9,698 bases of DNA from Chloroflexia bacterium. GTDB taxonomy: Bacteria; Chloroflexota; Chloroflexia; Thermomicrobiales; UBA6265. Below the pieces are notes generated by a model. The model worked only from the letters and a program-made list of their open reading frames with translations, was not told the origin of the DNA and did no database searches. The position numbers were made by a program, and so were the translations under genes. Every line of letters starts with the position of its first letter. Position 1 is the stretch's first letter. Location of the stretch: contig JACCYX010000032.1 in the NCBI GenBank assembly GCA_013696265.1, forward strand, positions 1 to 9,698, in the 5' to 3' direction. Of the stretch, positions 1 through 6,418 are shown one piece after another.

Positions 1-1
1 C

Positions 2-310
2 GCCTCCGGGCATGTCGCCGAAACCGAGATCGGGCGGCTCGAACTCACAGACCCGCGCACCGGCGCCGTCGAGGTGCTGCTGCGGCCCGAATGCGTGACG
101 CTGACCGCCACCACCGACGACGATCCCGCCGCCGGCCTGGTCGTGCGCCGGGAGTACTTTGGGCGCTACCAGGCGCTGACGGTCCGGCTCAGATCGGGTG
201 CGACGATCAAGGCGACGAGCGGTCCGGAAGCCGGGTTGAGTGTCGGGACAACGGTTCGGGTCTCGACCAGGATGCCCTCGGTCGCGTTCGGGGCGAACGG
301 ATCACGATGA
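2..310 (+). CDS. ABC transporter ATP-binding protein, C-terminal fragment (TOBE-like domain)
   Basis: This is an open frame running in from the left edge to the TGA at 308-310, so only about the last 102 residues are visible. It shows the pattern typical of the C-terminal TOBE/OB-fold regulatory domain of importer ATPases of the FbpC/PotA kind. A VLLRPE segment (codons from about 74) is followed by GLVVRREYFGRYQALTVRL, then a SGATIKA strand, and it ends with G-TTVRVSTRMPSVAF. The nucleotide-binding domain (Walker A, signature motif, Walker B) lies outside the window, so ATPase activity is inferred from the domain type. The RPE-plus-short-beta-repeat layout looks closer to iron, polyamine or thiamine-type ATPases than to MalK/UgpC, whose C-terminal region is longer. 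The substrate cannot be told. Its stop overlaps the tsaE start in an ATGA, which suggests co-transcription and translational coupling. Confidence 0.8.
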   Translation, partial: ASGHVAETEIGRLELTDPRTGAVEVLLRPECVTLTATTDDDPAAGLVVRREYFGRYQALTVRLRSGATIKATSGPEAGLSVGTTVRVSTRMPSVAFGANGSR

Positions 311-774
311 CGCCAGGGGATACCGTCGAGGTACCGGACGCCGCGGCGATGCGAGCCTTCGGGCAGTCCTTCGCGGACCGTCTTCGTCGCGGCGATGTCG
401 TGCTGCTGCACGGCGATCTCGGGGCGGGCAAGACCACGCTGGCGCAGGGGATCGCGGAAGGGCTTGGGGTGCGGGACCCAGTCCAGAGTCCGACCTTTTC
501 GATCATCGCCGAGCACGACGGCGTCGATTCTGGCGGTGGCTCCATCCGGCTCTTCCACCTCGACCTGTACCGCCTGATCGACCCACTTGAACTCGAAGGG
601 CTGGGCTACGAGCAGTACCTCGATCCCGGCGACGCCATCTCGATCATCGAGTGGCCGGAACGCGCCGGCGACTGGCTGCCGGATCGGTTCTGGTTGCTAA
701 AGATCACGCACGCCCCGAGTGACGGCCGCCGGATCAACCTGAGCCGGCACGGGGGAGCGGCGACGGGCAGGTGA
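307..774 (+). CDS. tsaE: tRNA threonylcarbamoyladenosine biosynthesis ATPase TsaE
   Basis: This is a 155-residue protein, the usual TsaE size. TsaE is the P-loop ATPase that works with TsaB and TsaD in the cytoplasm to form N6-threonylcarbamoyladenosine at position 37 of ANN-decoding tRNAs. Visible family marks are the Walker A GDLGAGKT at residues 36-43, SPTF at 61-64 (switch/Thr region), HLDLYR at 84-89, and IIEWPERAG at about 113-121 (the Walker B-like end segment typical of TsaE). The ATG at 307 is chosen because it begins right before the Walker A domain at family length and forms an ATGA overlap with the upstream ABC ATPase stop. A longer in-frame extension to 91 would only translate the other gene's sequence out of frame. 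Its usual partner tsaB lies at 4629 on the same strand, separated by a minus-strand importer operon. Confidence 0.96.
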   Translation: MTPGDTVEVPDAAAMRAFGQSFADRLRRGDVVLLHGDLGAGKTTLAQGIAEGLGVRDPVQSPTFSIIAEHDGVDSGGGSIRLFHLDLYRLIDPLELEGLGYEQYLDPGDAISIIEWPERAGDWLPDRFWLLKITHAPSDGRRINLSRHGGAATGR

Positions 775-849
775 CATGGAGCCGGTGAACCTCATTCAAC
801 GTCATGGATGGCGTACTCTCGTAACGCCTGATGCAAATAGGACATTTTG

Positions 850-1022
850 GTAGGGGCGGTACCCCCGGTCGCGAAGGACTCGTGGCCGGTCATGGTGCAG
901 GGGTGTCCGCCTGGATGGCGGCAACCCCAATTCCCCCGTTTGTTACCATCCGGGCGGACACAGGATCGACAAGATCCGGGCTGGTCAAATGTCCTTCGCG
1001 GTCGATCTCGGTCCGCCCCTAC
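850..1022. repeat. Nested imperfect inverted-repeat element (MITE-like candidate)
   Basis: Three pairs of inverted blocks lie in nested order. GTAGGGGCGG at 850-859 pairs with CCGCCCCTAC at 1013-1022 (10/10). CGCGAAGGAC at 870-879 pairs with GTCCTTCGCG at 991-1000 (10/10). The 16 bases at 903-918 pair with 946-961 (15/16, the mismatch being a possible G-U). The arms have similar spacing, so the whole segment could fold into one long interrupted hairpin with a 27-base loop. A small separate hairpin GGATC/GATCC sits at 963-977. If the ends are taken as 853 and 1019, both are flanked by TA, as expected for a non-autonomous element mobilised by an IS630/Tc1-type transposase. That mobility is inference: no transposase is present and no longer target duplication is seen. 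It lies between the convergent tsaE and ugpB-like genes. Confidence 0.6.
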
Positions 1023-1041
1023 GAACCTTGACCTCAGCGCA

Positions 1042-1075
1042 ACGGGAGGCGCTGGAAACATCCAGCGCCTCCCGT
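1042..1075 (-). terminator. Perfect 15-bp hairpin, probable transcription terminator of the importer operon
   Basis: The arm at 1042-1056 (ACGGGAGGCGCTGGA) is exactly complementary to 1061-1075, with a 4-base loop AACA. The stem is GC-rich and lies 40 bases downstream of the ugpB-like stop codon, reading on the minus strand. It also faces the end of tsaE, so it could act on both strands. No clear T-run follows on either strand, so it is either a U-tract-poor terminator or a 3'-end stabilising structure. Confidence 0.6.
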
Positions 1076-1115
1076 GTCACGTCCGGGTGAACTCGGTCGC
1101 GTGTCGGGAGTGAGC

Positions 1116-2438
1116 CTACCCTTCGATGGCCGAAAGCTGTTCCAGGACGGCCTGCGCTTCCGGTTCGAGCTCGGCCGTGACCTCGGCCCAGACTTCGGCG
1201 GCGGGCCGGTTCTGGACCAGGATCTGCTCCCAGCCGCGACCGAGGATCTGGTCGCCGCCCGGGATGAAGACGCGGGCCGAGTCCTGTGGCTTGGTCAACG
1301 GCAACTGCTCGACTGCTGTGCGGGCGTTCGGATTTTCGTCCAGGAATGCCTGCTCCTCGGCGCTCTCGATTGCTGAAGTCCGCACCGGCATGTAGCCAGT
1401 GGCCTGCGACCAAAGCGTGGTCTGCTCGGTGTTTGTGCTGAAGGCGATGAACGCCATCGCGGCCTGCTGCCTGGATTCGTCGAGGCCCGCCATGATCGAA
1501 AGGCCGGTGCCGCCCGTGCAGCAGCCGAACTCGAGTTCTTCCGGCAGGAAGGCGGTCTTGAAGTTGAACTGGGCGGTATCGCGGGTCGTGCCGAGCGAAC
1601 CGGTGGATTGCATGGCCGCCACCGACACGCCGGTGTTGAAGTCGGTGCCCGGCTCGGCGACCGCGAGCGCGTTGCCGCTCTCCACGAATTCCCGCATGAA
1701 TTCGCCGCAGTTCACGGCGCCTTCCTCTTCGAGGAGGATATTGAATTCCGGGTCGGAGTAATCCCCGCCGAACGCCCAGGTCGGTCCGTGCAGCGTCCAG
1801 GCGCCGTACGAGGCGGCACTGCCGAAGAGCATGGCGGTTTCGAGGCCACTGCCCGCGATCAGGTCCGGCGCGGCTTCGCGGAAGGAACTCCACGTCGCGA
1901 AGACGTCTTCAGATACCCCCGACGCCTCGACAGCGTCCGCGTTGTAGTAGAAGAGCGGCGTCGAGCGTGCGAAGGAGATACCCCACAGACCATCTCCCCG
2001 TTGGAACTCGGTGAAGAGAGCCTGAACGTAGTCGTCGGGATCGTGATCGGCGATCAGCGTCGTGAGATCCTGCAGGGAACCGGAGAGGTAAAACCGGAAC
2101 CACCACACGTCGGACAGCATCGCGATGTCGGGGCTGTCGCCCGTCTGCAAGCCAGTGATGAGTTGGGCGGCCACCGCCTCGTAGTTCTCCAGCGGCTGCG
2201 GGGCGATCACGATGTCCGGTTGCGACTCGTGGAAGCGTTCGATCATCGCGGTCTGCGCGTCGCCGTTAGCGCCGCTGGGAAAGGCGTGCCAGTAGCTCAG
2301 CTCAAGTGGTCCGTTCTGGATCACGGCCGGCGCCGCGAACGTCGAACTGGCGGCGCCGAGCGTGCCGGCGGCCGCCAAGCCAGCGCTGGCGCCGGCGGCT
2401 CCCTTCACCAATGAACGCCGGTTGATGTGCTTAACCAT
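1116..2438 (-). CDS. Extracellular solute-binding protein of a CUT1/Ugp-type ABC importer (UgpB-like)
   Basis: This 440-residue protein should be exported and deliver a ligand to the two permeases encoded just upstream. The N-terminus has a Tat-type signal, NRRSLVKG at residues 6-13, then an Ala/Gly-rich stretch and a likely cleavage site near residues 33-37. No lipobox Cys is present. Segments match the E. coli glycerol-3-phosphate binder UgpB as I recall it: YWHAF (49-53), ENYEA (84-88), RSTPLFYYN (158-166), STGSLGTTRDTAQFNF (278-293), TGYMPVR (347-353) and ENPNARTA (368-375). Glycerol-3-phosphate, a glycerophosphodiester or a related sugar compound is a reasonable ligand guess, but binding-protein specificity drifts easily. 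An adjacent Cys pair at 306-307 and a single Cys at 244 are the only cysteines. The ATG at 2438 is supported by GAGGAGG about 10 bases upstream. It is the last gene of the operon, 162 bases after the ugpE-like stop. Confidence 0.92.
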   Translation of the reverse strand: MVKHINRRSLVKGAAGASAGLAAAGTLGAASSTFAAPAVIQNGPLELSYWHAFPSGANGDAQTAMIERFHESQPDIVIAPQPLENYEAVAAQLITGLQTGDSPDIAMLSDVWWFRFYLSGSLQDLTTLIADHDPDDYVQALFTEFQRGDGLWGISFARSTPLFYYNADAVEASGVSEDVFATWSSFREAAPDLIAGSGLETAMLFGSAASYGAWTLHGPTWAFGGDYSDPEFNILLEEEGAVNCGEFMREFVESGNALAVAEPGTDFNTGVSVAAMQSTGSLGTTRDTAQFNFKTAFLPEELEFGCCTGGTGLSIMAGLDESRQQAAMAFIAFSTNTEQTTLWSQATGYMPVRTSAIESAEEQAFLDENPNARTAVEQLPLTKPQDSARVFIPGGDQILGRGWEQILVQNRPAAEVWAEVTAELEPEAQAVLEQLSAIEG

Positions 2439-2600
2439 GGACTTCGATCCTCCTCGATCGGGTGCTTCAGCGAACGACCCACCTGGCCGCTCATGGTCCC
2501 CAGTGTAGTGGCGGTCTCGCCCTCGCGAATTGTGCGCGTTCGGCGGCCGCGAAGTGTTGGCAAACTACTGACGGTCAGGAATCTGCCCGGAAGGTCCGGG
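2439..2600 (-). promoter_or_regulatory. Intergenic region before the binding-protein gene with a hairpin (2586-2600)
   Basis: A 162-base gap separates the ugpE-like stop from the ugpB-like start, while the two permease genes overlap. Right after the permease stop is a perfect inverted repeat, CCCGGA (2586-2591) and TCCGGG (2595-2600), with a 3-base loop. This could end part of the transcripts or protect one side after RNA processing. Reading the minus strand, TACACT (2507-2502) resembles a -10 box, but no good -35 box is placed before it, so a separate promoter for the binding protein is only weakly suggested. GAGGAGG near 2450 is the ribosome binding site. Confidence 0.4.
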
Positions 2601-3473
2601 TCAGCCCTTGGTCGCGCCAGCGGTGAGTCCATCGATGATAAACCGTTGGGCAAAGATGTAGACGATGATCAACGGCAGGACGACGAACGTGGTGCCCGCC
2701 ATAATCACGCCCCAGTTGTTGTTGCCTTCGGCATCGTACAACAGCCGGACACCGACCGTGATCGGCCGCATTTCGACGGTGCGGGTGACGATCAGCGGCC
2801 AGAGGTAGTCGTTCCACTTGTTGACGATCGAGATCAGGGCGAAGGTTATCACGATCGGCTTGGCCATCGGCAGGACGATGCCGAACATCGTGCGCATGTG
2901 CCCCGCTCCGTCGACCTTCGCGGCGTCGAGCACATCGCGCGGAAGCCCCATGAATCCCTGCCGCATCAGGAACGTGCCAAACGCGGTGGCGGCGCCCGGC
3001 AGCACGATCGCCTGGTAGGTATTGATCCAGTTGGTGTCGAGGTTGAACCATTCCCGGACCTTGTTGCCGAAGAAGAGGAAGTTCGGCAGGATCACGACCT
3101 CGCCGGGCACCATCAGCGCCGCCAGCACGAGCAGGAAGAGCACGTTCTTGAACGGGAACTTGAGAAACGCGAAGGCGTACGCGCAAAGCGTGCCGTTGAT
3201 GATTTGCAGCCCCGCTCCGAAGAAGGTGATGATGATGGAATTGACGTAGAACCGCCCGAACGGCACCGCGTTCCAGGCTTCCTGGTAATTGGACCATTGG
3301 GGATTGCTGGGAATCCACCGTGGCGGAAAGGTGTAGATCTGGCCCAGCGTCTTGAGTGAACTCGAGAGCATCCAGAACATCGGCAGGCCGATGATAATCA
3401 CCACCAGCGCCAGGCCAAGGTAGCTCACCGCAGAACTGATGCGTTGCTGCTGGGATTGCGACAGCCTATCCAT
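2601..3473 (-). CDS. ABC importer permease, UgpE/MalG type
   Basis: This 290-residue inner-membrane protein is one half of the translocation channel of a CUT1-type importer. About six hydrophobic segments can be seen (roughly residues 15-37, 75-100, 110-131, 152-172, 205-220 and 256-278). The cytoplasmic EAA loop, which contacts the ATPase, is at 179-206 with LDAAKVDGAG and VLPMAKP as its core. MVPGEVVILP (121-130), GTFLMRQGFM (166-175) and KWNDYLWPL (219-227) closely resemble UgpE of the glycerol-3-phosphate importer as I remember it, which fits the UgpB-like binding protein next door. The start codon overlaps the end of the ugpA-like gene by 8 bases (3466-3473), and AGGAAGG lies about 9 bases before it. 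The C-terminus ends shortly after the last membrane segment, as usual for the family. The exact substrate is inferred, not shown. Confidence 0.94.
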   Translation of the reverse strand: MDRLSQSQQQRISSAVSYLGLALVVIIIGLPMFWMLSSSLKTLGQIYTFPPRWIPSNPQWSNYQEAWNAVPFGRFYVNSIIITFFGAGLQIINGTLCAYAFAFLKFPFKNVLFLLVLAALMVPGEVVILPNFLFFGNKVREWFNLDTNWINTYQAIVLPGAATAFGTFLMRQGFMGLPRDVLDAAKVDGAGHMRTMFGIVLPMAKPIVITFALISIVNKWNDYLWPLIVTRTVEMRPITVGVRLLYDAEGNNNWGVIMAGTTFVVLPLIIVYIFAQRFIIDGLTAGATKG

Positions 3474-4434
3474 CGTAGTGCACCTTCCTCTCGGTGAAAC
3501 GAAGTTGCACGATGGTCACGACCAGCATCGCGATGAAGAGCACGATCGCCGCCGCCGCTGAACGGCCGAAGTTTGCCGCTTCCCCGAAACCCTGCTGGTA
3601 GACGTAATAGACCAGCGTCGTGCTGCCAAAGGCCGGACCGCCATCGGTCATCACCTGGATGATGTCAAATGCCTGAAAGGTGGCGAGGATGGATGTGATG
3701 AACAGGAAGAACGAAATCGGCGAGAGCATCGGCAGCGTGACCGATTTGAACCGCCACCAGGCGTTGGCGCCGTCGATCTTGGCGGCGTCATAGAGGTCTT
3801 GCGGGATGGCTTGCAATCCGGCCAGGAAAATGACGGCGGCAAAGCCCAGGTTCTTCCAGACGTAGACGATGATAATCGCGGGCAAGGACCATTCCGGCCG
3901 GTCGAGCCAGTGCGGCGATGGAATCCAGAACCAGTCGAGGATCTGGGCGAGCAACCCGTAGCGGGGATCGAAGATGTAGGCCCAAACGATCCCGATCGCC
4001 GCGCCGGAGAGCAATGTCGGTGCGAAGACGATCGCTCGTACCGCTGTCCGACCCTTCAGCTTCTGGTTCAGCAGGAGCGAAATCAGTAACCCGGAAAGCA
4101 TTGTCAGCGACACGCTGGCCACGAGGAAGACCAGGGTGTTGCGCAGCACCAGCTTAAAGGTGCGGTTGCTGAAGATGTATTCGAAGTTCGCGAGACCGAC
4201 AAATTCGTTGGTCCCGGTGAAGGCCAGCAAGTCAGTCCGTTGGACACTCAGCCGGATGTTTTCCCACAACGGCCAATACGTGAACAGCAACAGGAAGACA
4301 AGGTTGGGCGTGACGAACAGGAGGAAGATCACCCATTCCTTCGAGGCCAGCTTGTCGCGCCACGAGAGTTTCGCGGTTTCATATTGCTGGCCCTGGTACG
4401 GTGCGGTCTCCAGCGTACCGGTTGTGCTCTCCAT
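3466..4434 (-). CDS. ABC importer permease, UgpA/MalF type
   Basis: This 322-residue membrane protein is the partner of the UgpE-like permease and the first gene of the importer operon. A cytoplasmic N-terminal tail of about 33 residues precedes six hydrophobic segments (about 34-54, 99-121, 134-155, 183-205, 238-258 and 291-311). The EAA loop is at 213-239 (YDAAKIDGANAWWRF then TLPMLSP). DGGPAFGSTTLVYYVYQQGF at 264-283 is the conserved periplasmic/TM block seen in UgpA-type permeases. Unlike E. coli MalF it has no large extra periplasmic domain, which also fits UgpA. The ATG at 4434 has GAGGT about 6 bases upstream. No ATPase gene follows in the operon, so a shared ATPase encoded elsewhere must power it. 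Expression is probably driven from the minus-strand promoter candidate at 4599-4628. Confidence 0.94.
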   Translation of the reverse strand: MESTTGTLETAPYQGQQYETAKLSWRDKLASKEWVIFLLFVTPNLVFLLLFTYWPLWENIRLSVQRTDLLAFTGTNEFVGLANFEYIFSNRTFKLVLRNTLVFLVASVSLTMLSGLLISLLLNQKLKGRTAVRAIVFAPTLLSGAAIGIVWAYIFDPRYGLLAQILDWFWIPSPHWLDRPEWSLPAIIIVYVWKNLGFAAVIFLAGLQAIPQDLYDAAKIDGANAWWRFKSVTLPMLSPISFFLFITSILATFQAFDIIQVMTDGGPAFGSTTLVYYVYQQGFGEAANFGRSAAAAIVLFIAMLVVTIVQLRFTERKVHYDG

Positions 4435-4575
4435 GCTTTGACCTCGTCAGTTCCGGCGCCTGCCAGCCCTGCGTGATGTGCTCGTGTCCGGGCCCTGTGC
4501 ATGCGGCGTAGACTTGGTCGGAGATCCGGTACTTGGCCGCGCAAATGGCCAGGAACGACGAAAGCGTGATGCACA

Positions 4576-4589
4576 CATTCACTTGAATG
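4576..4589. promoter_or_regulatory. Inverted repeat next to the operon start, candidate operator
   Basis: CATTCA (4576-4581) and TGAATG (4584-4589) form a perfect inverted repeat with a 2-base centre. It begins about 10 bases downstream of the -10 box of the minus-strand promoter candidate, where a repressor could block the importer operon and perhaps affect tsaB. No regulator gene is in the window. It could be chance, as the half-sites are only six bases. Confidence 0.3.
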
Positions 4590-4598
4590 GTTGGGAAA

Positions 4599-4628
4599 AT
4601 ACTAACATCATCGCGAGGCATTTGTTAA
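4599..4628 (-). promoter_or_regulatory. Candidate sigma-70-type promoter of the importer operon
   Basis: Reading the minus strand, TTAACA (4628-4623; 5 of 6 to TTGACA) is followed after 18 bases by TAGTAT (4604-4599; 4 of 6 to TATAAT). Transcription would begin near 4592, leaving a leader of about 155 bases before the ugpA-like ATG. The -35 element abuts the ATG of the divergent tsaB gene and the spacer covers the tsaB ribosome binding site (GAGG, 4615-4618). Activity is inferred from the sequence match alone. Confidence 0.45.
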
Positions 4629-5339
4629 ATGGCAATTCCTTCAACAGATCGTAACCACCGGGACGCAAGAATTGATTCGACCCCGCCTGGTCCATGGCTG
4701 CTGGCGCTGGACACGGCCACCGACCAGGCCGGCGTGGCCCTTTTCGATGGGGAGAGGATGATCGAACTTTCCTGGCCGGGAGGGCGCCAGCAGACCACGA
4801 GCGTCCTGCCCAATCTCGAAACGTTGCTCAAACAGAACGGGCTGGCGATTGCTCATGTCGGTGCGGTGGCGGTCGCGGCGGGTCCCGGCTCCTTCACGGG
4901 CCTGCGAGTCGGGCTGAGCCTGGCCAAGGGGCTGGCGATCACCGGCGATCGGACCGTGATCGGCGTGAACGCGCTGGACATCGCCGCCGCGCCGTACGTC
5001 GAGGCGGGGGTCGAGTGTATCGCGCTCGTTCCGGCCGGCCGGGGCCGAGTCGTCTGGTCCCGCTACGGTCCAGTGCCCGCCCCGCCTCCGGTCAACACGT
5101 CGTTCGCCGAGTTCCTGGTTGTGCTGCGCAACAACCAAAACGCAATCGTGACGGGCGAATTGAGTCATGAGCAACGGGAGCAAGCCGCGGCGGTCCACCC
5201 CCGGGTAGGGTCGTTCATGTCGCACCGCCGGCCGGGCGTGCTGGCCCGGATCGGATATCGCCGCTGGCAAGCGGGCGAGGTGGACGACCCGGCGACGCTC
5301 GAACCGCTCTACCTGCATGGCTTGCGGAACCCGCGCTAG
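4629..5339 (+). CDS. tsaB: tRNA threonylcarbamoyladenosine complex protein TsaB
   Basis: This 236-residue protein is TsaB, the actin-like ASKHA-fold partner of TsaD. With TsaE it forms the bacterial complex that transfers the threonylcarbamoyl group to A37 of tRNA. Family marks are LLALDTAT at residues 24-31, the GRQQTTSVLPNLETLL helix at 52-67, the very typical AAGPGSFTGLRVGLSLAKG at 83-101, and LEPLYLHG near the C-terminus (224-231). The ATG at 4629 has GAGG (4615-4618) ten bases upstream. No other ATG, GTG or TTG occurs in frame before the LALDT strand, so the protein has an N-terminal extension of about 22 residues that most TsaB proteins lack. The region where other TsaB proteins read IDAR-E-VY is changed here to VPAGRGRVVW (134-143). 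Neither tsaD nor rimI follows; the next gene is coxD. Confidence 0.95.
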   Translation: MAIPSTDRNHRDARIDSTPPGPWLLALDTATDQAGVALFDGERMIELSWPGGRQQTTSVLPNLETLLKQNGLAIAHVGAVAVAAGPGSFTGLRVGLSLAKGLAITGDRTVIGVNALDIAAAPYVEAGVECIALVPAGRGRVVWSRYGPVPAPPPVNTSFAEFLVVLRNNQNAIVTGELSHEQREQAAAVHPRVGSFMSHRRPGVLARIGYRRWQAGEVDDPATLEPLYLHGLRNPR

Positions 5340-5463
5340 GCCAGATGGCTGGCGCGGCGCTGGCCAGGTTCGCGCCCCTCGGGGATAATTGACGGAACGG
5401 GAGGCCGGGTTTCTTCAGGAACCTCCAGTACATTCCCAGGCGATACACAAGAGAGGTTCTTCG

Positions 5464-6414
5464 TTGAGTGAACAGACAGGCGTCGTCGACACGACCTCGA
5501 CGGCCGACGACTTCGTGACGGTCGATGCCCTGGAAGAGGCGCTGCGCGGCGAAAAGTACATCGCCGACCGGGGCCTGGCGACCACGCTCTACCTCACCCT
5601 GAAATTGCGCAAGCCTCTCCTGCTCGAAGGCGAGGCCGGTGTCGGCAAGACGGAGATCGCCAAGGTGCTGGCCTCAACGCTGGGCGCCCCGTTGATTCGG
5701 TTGCAGTGTTACGAGGGTCTGGACGCCAACTCCGCGATCTACGAGTGGGACTACCCCCGGCAGATGCTCTACCTACGGTCGCTAGAGGCCACCTCCGGTC
5801 TCGATCAGGATGAGGTGCGCCGGAACCTCTTCGGCGAGGAATTCTTGCTCAAGCGGCCCTTGCTCCAGGCGATCGACATCGCCCATACCCAGTCGCCGGT
5901 ACTGCTCATCGACGAAGTCGACCGGGCGGACCAGGAGTTGGAGGCGTTCCTGCTCGAGATCCTCTCCGACTTCCAGGTGACCGTGCCAGAATTGGGCACG
6001 ATGCGGGCCGAGCACGTGCCGATCGTGATCCTGACCTCGAACCGGACGCGCGAAATTCACGACGCGCTCAAGCGGCGCTGTCTCTACTACTGGATCGATT
6101 TTCCCGATTACCAGAAGGAATACCGCATCCTCAGCGCCAAGGTGCCCGAAGCCTCGGAACGCCTGGCCAACCAGATTTGCGCCTTTACCCAGGGATTGCG
6201 GGACCTCGACCTCTTCAAGTCGCCGGGCATGGCTGAAACCCTCGATTGGGCGAACGCGCTGCTGGCGCTCGGCAGCAATGAGCTGACCGACGAGGTTGTC
6301 GAGGACACCCTGGGCGTCGTCCTCAAGTACCAGGAGGATGTCGAGAAAGTGCGCGGCGATGTCGCCGCCCGGCTTGTCGCCAGGGCATTGAGCGCCTCCC
6401 CGGCGGGAAATTAG
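5464..6414 (+). CDS. coxD: MoxR-family AAA+ ATPase, CoxD type
   Basis: This 316-residue AAA+ ATPase belongs to the MoxR group. Together with a VWA partner, such proteins remodel apo-enzymes for cofactor maturation; CoxD of the CO dehydrogenase cluster is the model. Visible motifs are Walker A GEAGVGKT (56-63), the MoxR/CoxD block CYEGLDANSAIYEWDY after it, Walker B LLIDEVD (147-153), sensor-1 ILTSNRTRE (189-197) and the arginine-finger segment ALKRRC (201-206). The start is taken as TTG at 5464, because GAGAGG (5451-5456) lies 7 bases before it and this gives the family's normal length. A more upstream TTG at 5389 would add 25 residues without a good ribosome binding site. The coxE gene follows after only 4 bases, so the two are surely co-translated. 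Confidence 0.93.
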   Translation: MSEQTGVVDTTSTADDFVTVDALEEALRGEKYIADRGLATTLYLTLKLRKPLLLEGEAGVGKTEIAKVLASTLGAPLIRLQCYEGLDANSAIYEWDYPRQMLYLRSLEATSGLDQDEVRRNLFGEEFLLKRPLLQAIDIAHTQSPVLLIDEVDRADQELEAFLLEILSDFQVTVPELGTMRAEHVPIVILTSNRTREIHDALKRRCLYYWIDFPDYQKEYRILSAKVPEASERLANQICAFTQGLRDLDLFKSPGMAETLDWANALLALGSNELTDEVVEDTLGVVLKYQEDVEKVRGDVAARLVARALSASPAGN

Positions 6415-6418
6415 GCCA

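Larger units (their letters stand above)
775..1115. other. Non-coding gap between convergent tsaE and ugpB-like genes
   Basis: This gap of 341 bases contains no gene I can support. Its contents are the inverted-repeat element at 850-1022 and the perfect hairpin at 1042-1075. The remaining flanks (775-849, 1023-1041 and 1076-1115) show no recognisable gene, tRNA or riboswitch. Short open frames on both strands here run through the repeats and have no convincing ribosome binding sites. Confidence 0.7.

Noticed and set aside
2..310. Assignment of the left-edge ATPase fragment as the Ugp importer's UgpC/MalK
   Set aside because: Its C-terminal region is short and of the FbpC/PotA TOBE pattern, it lies on the opposite strand and is coupled to tsaE.
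792..1061. 89-residue minus-strand open frame in the tsaE/ugpB gap
   Set aside because: It runs through the inverted-repeat element, starts within the loop of the perfect hairpin, has no ribosome binding site and shows no protein-like motif.
985..1893. 302-residue minus-strand frame overlapping the ugpB-like gene, and similar long frames at 7006-7857 (+) and 8184-9167 (-)
   Set aside because: They are Arg/Ala/Gly-rich out-of-frame readings of strongly supported genes, as expected in high-GC DNA.
4435..4621. Minus-strand open frames in the leader before the ugpA-like gene
   Set aside because: They have no ribosome binding site or recognisable motif, run out of frame into the permease gene, and coincide with the likely untranslated leader.
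5389..5463. Upstream TTG start and TTGACG as a -35 box for coxD
   Set aside because: The upstream start lacks a ribosome binding site, while GAGAGG precedes TTG 5464. No -10 box is properly spaced from TTGACG; TACATT at 5429 is 34 bases away.
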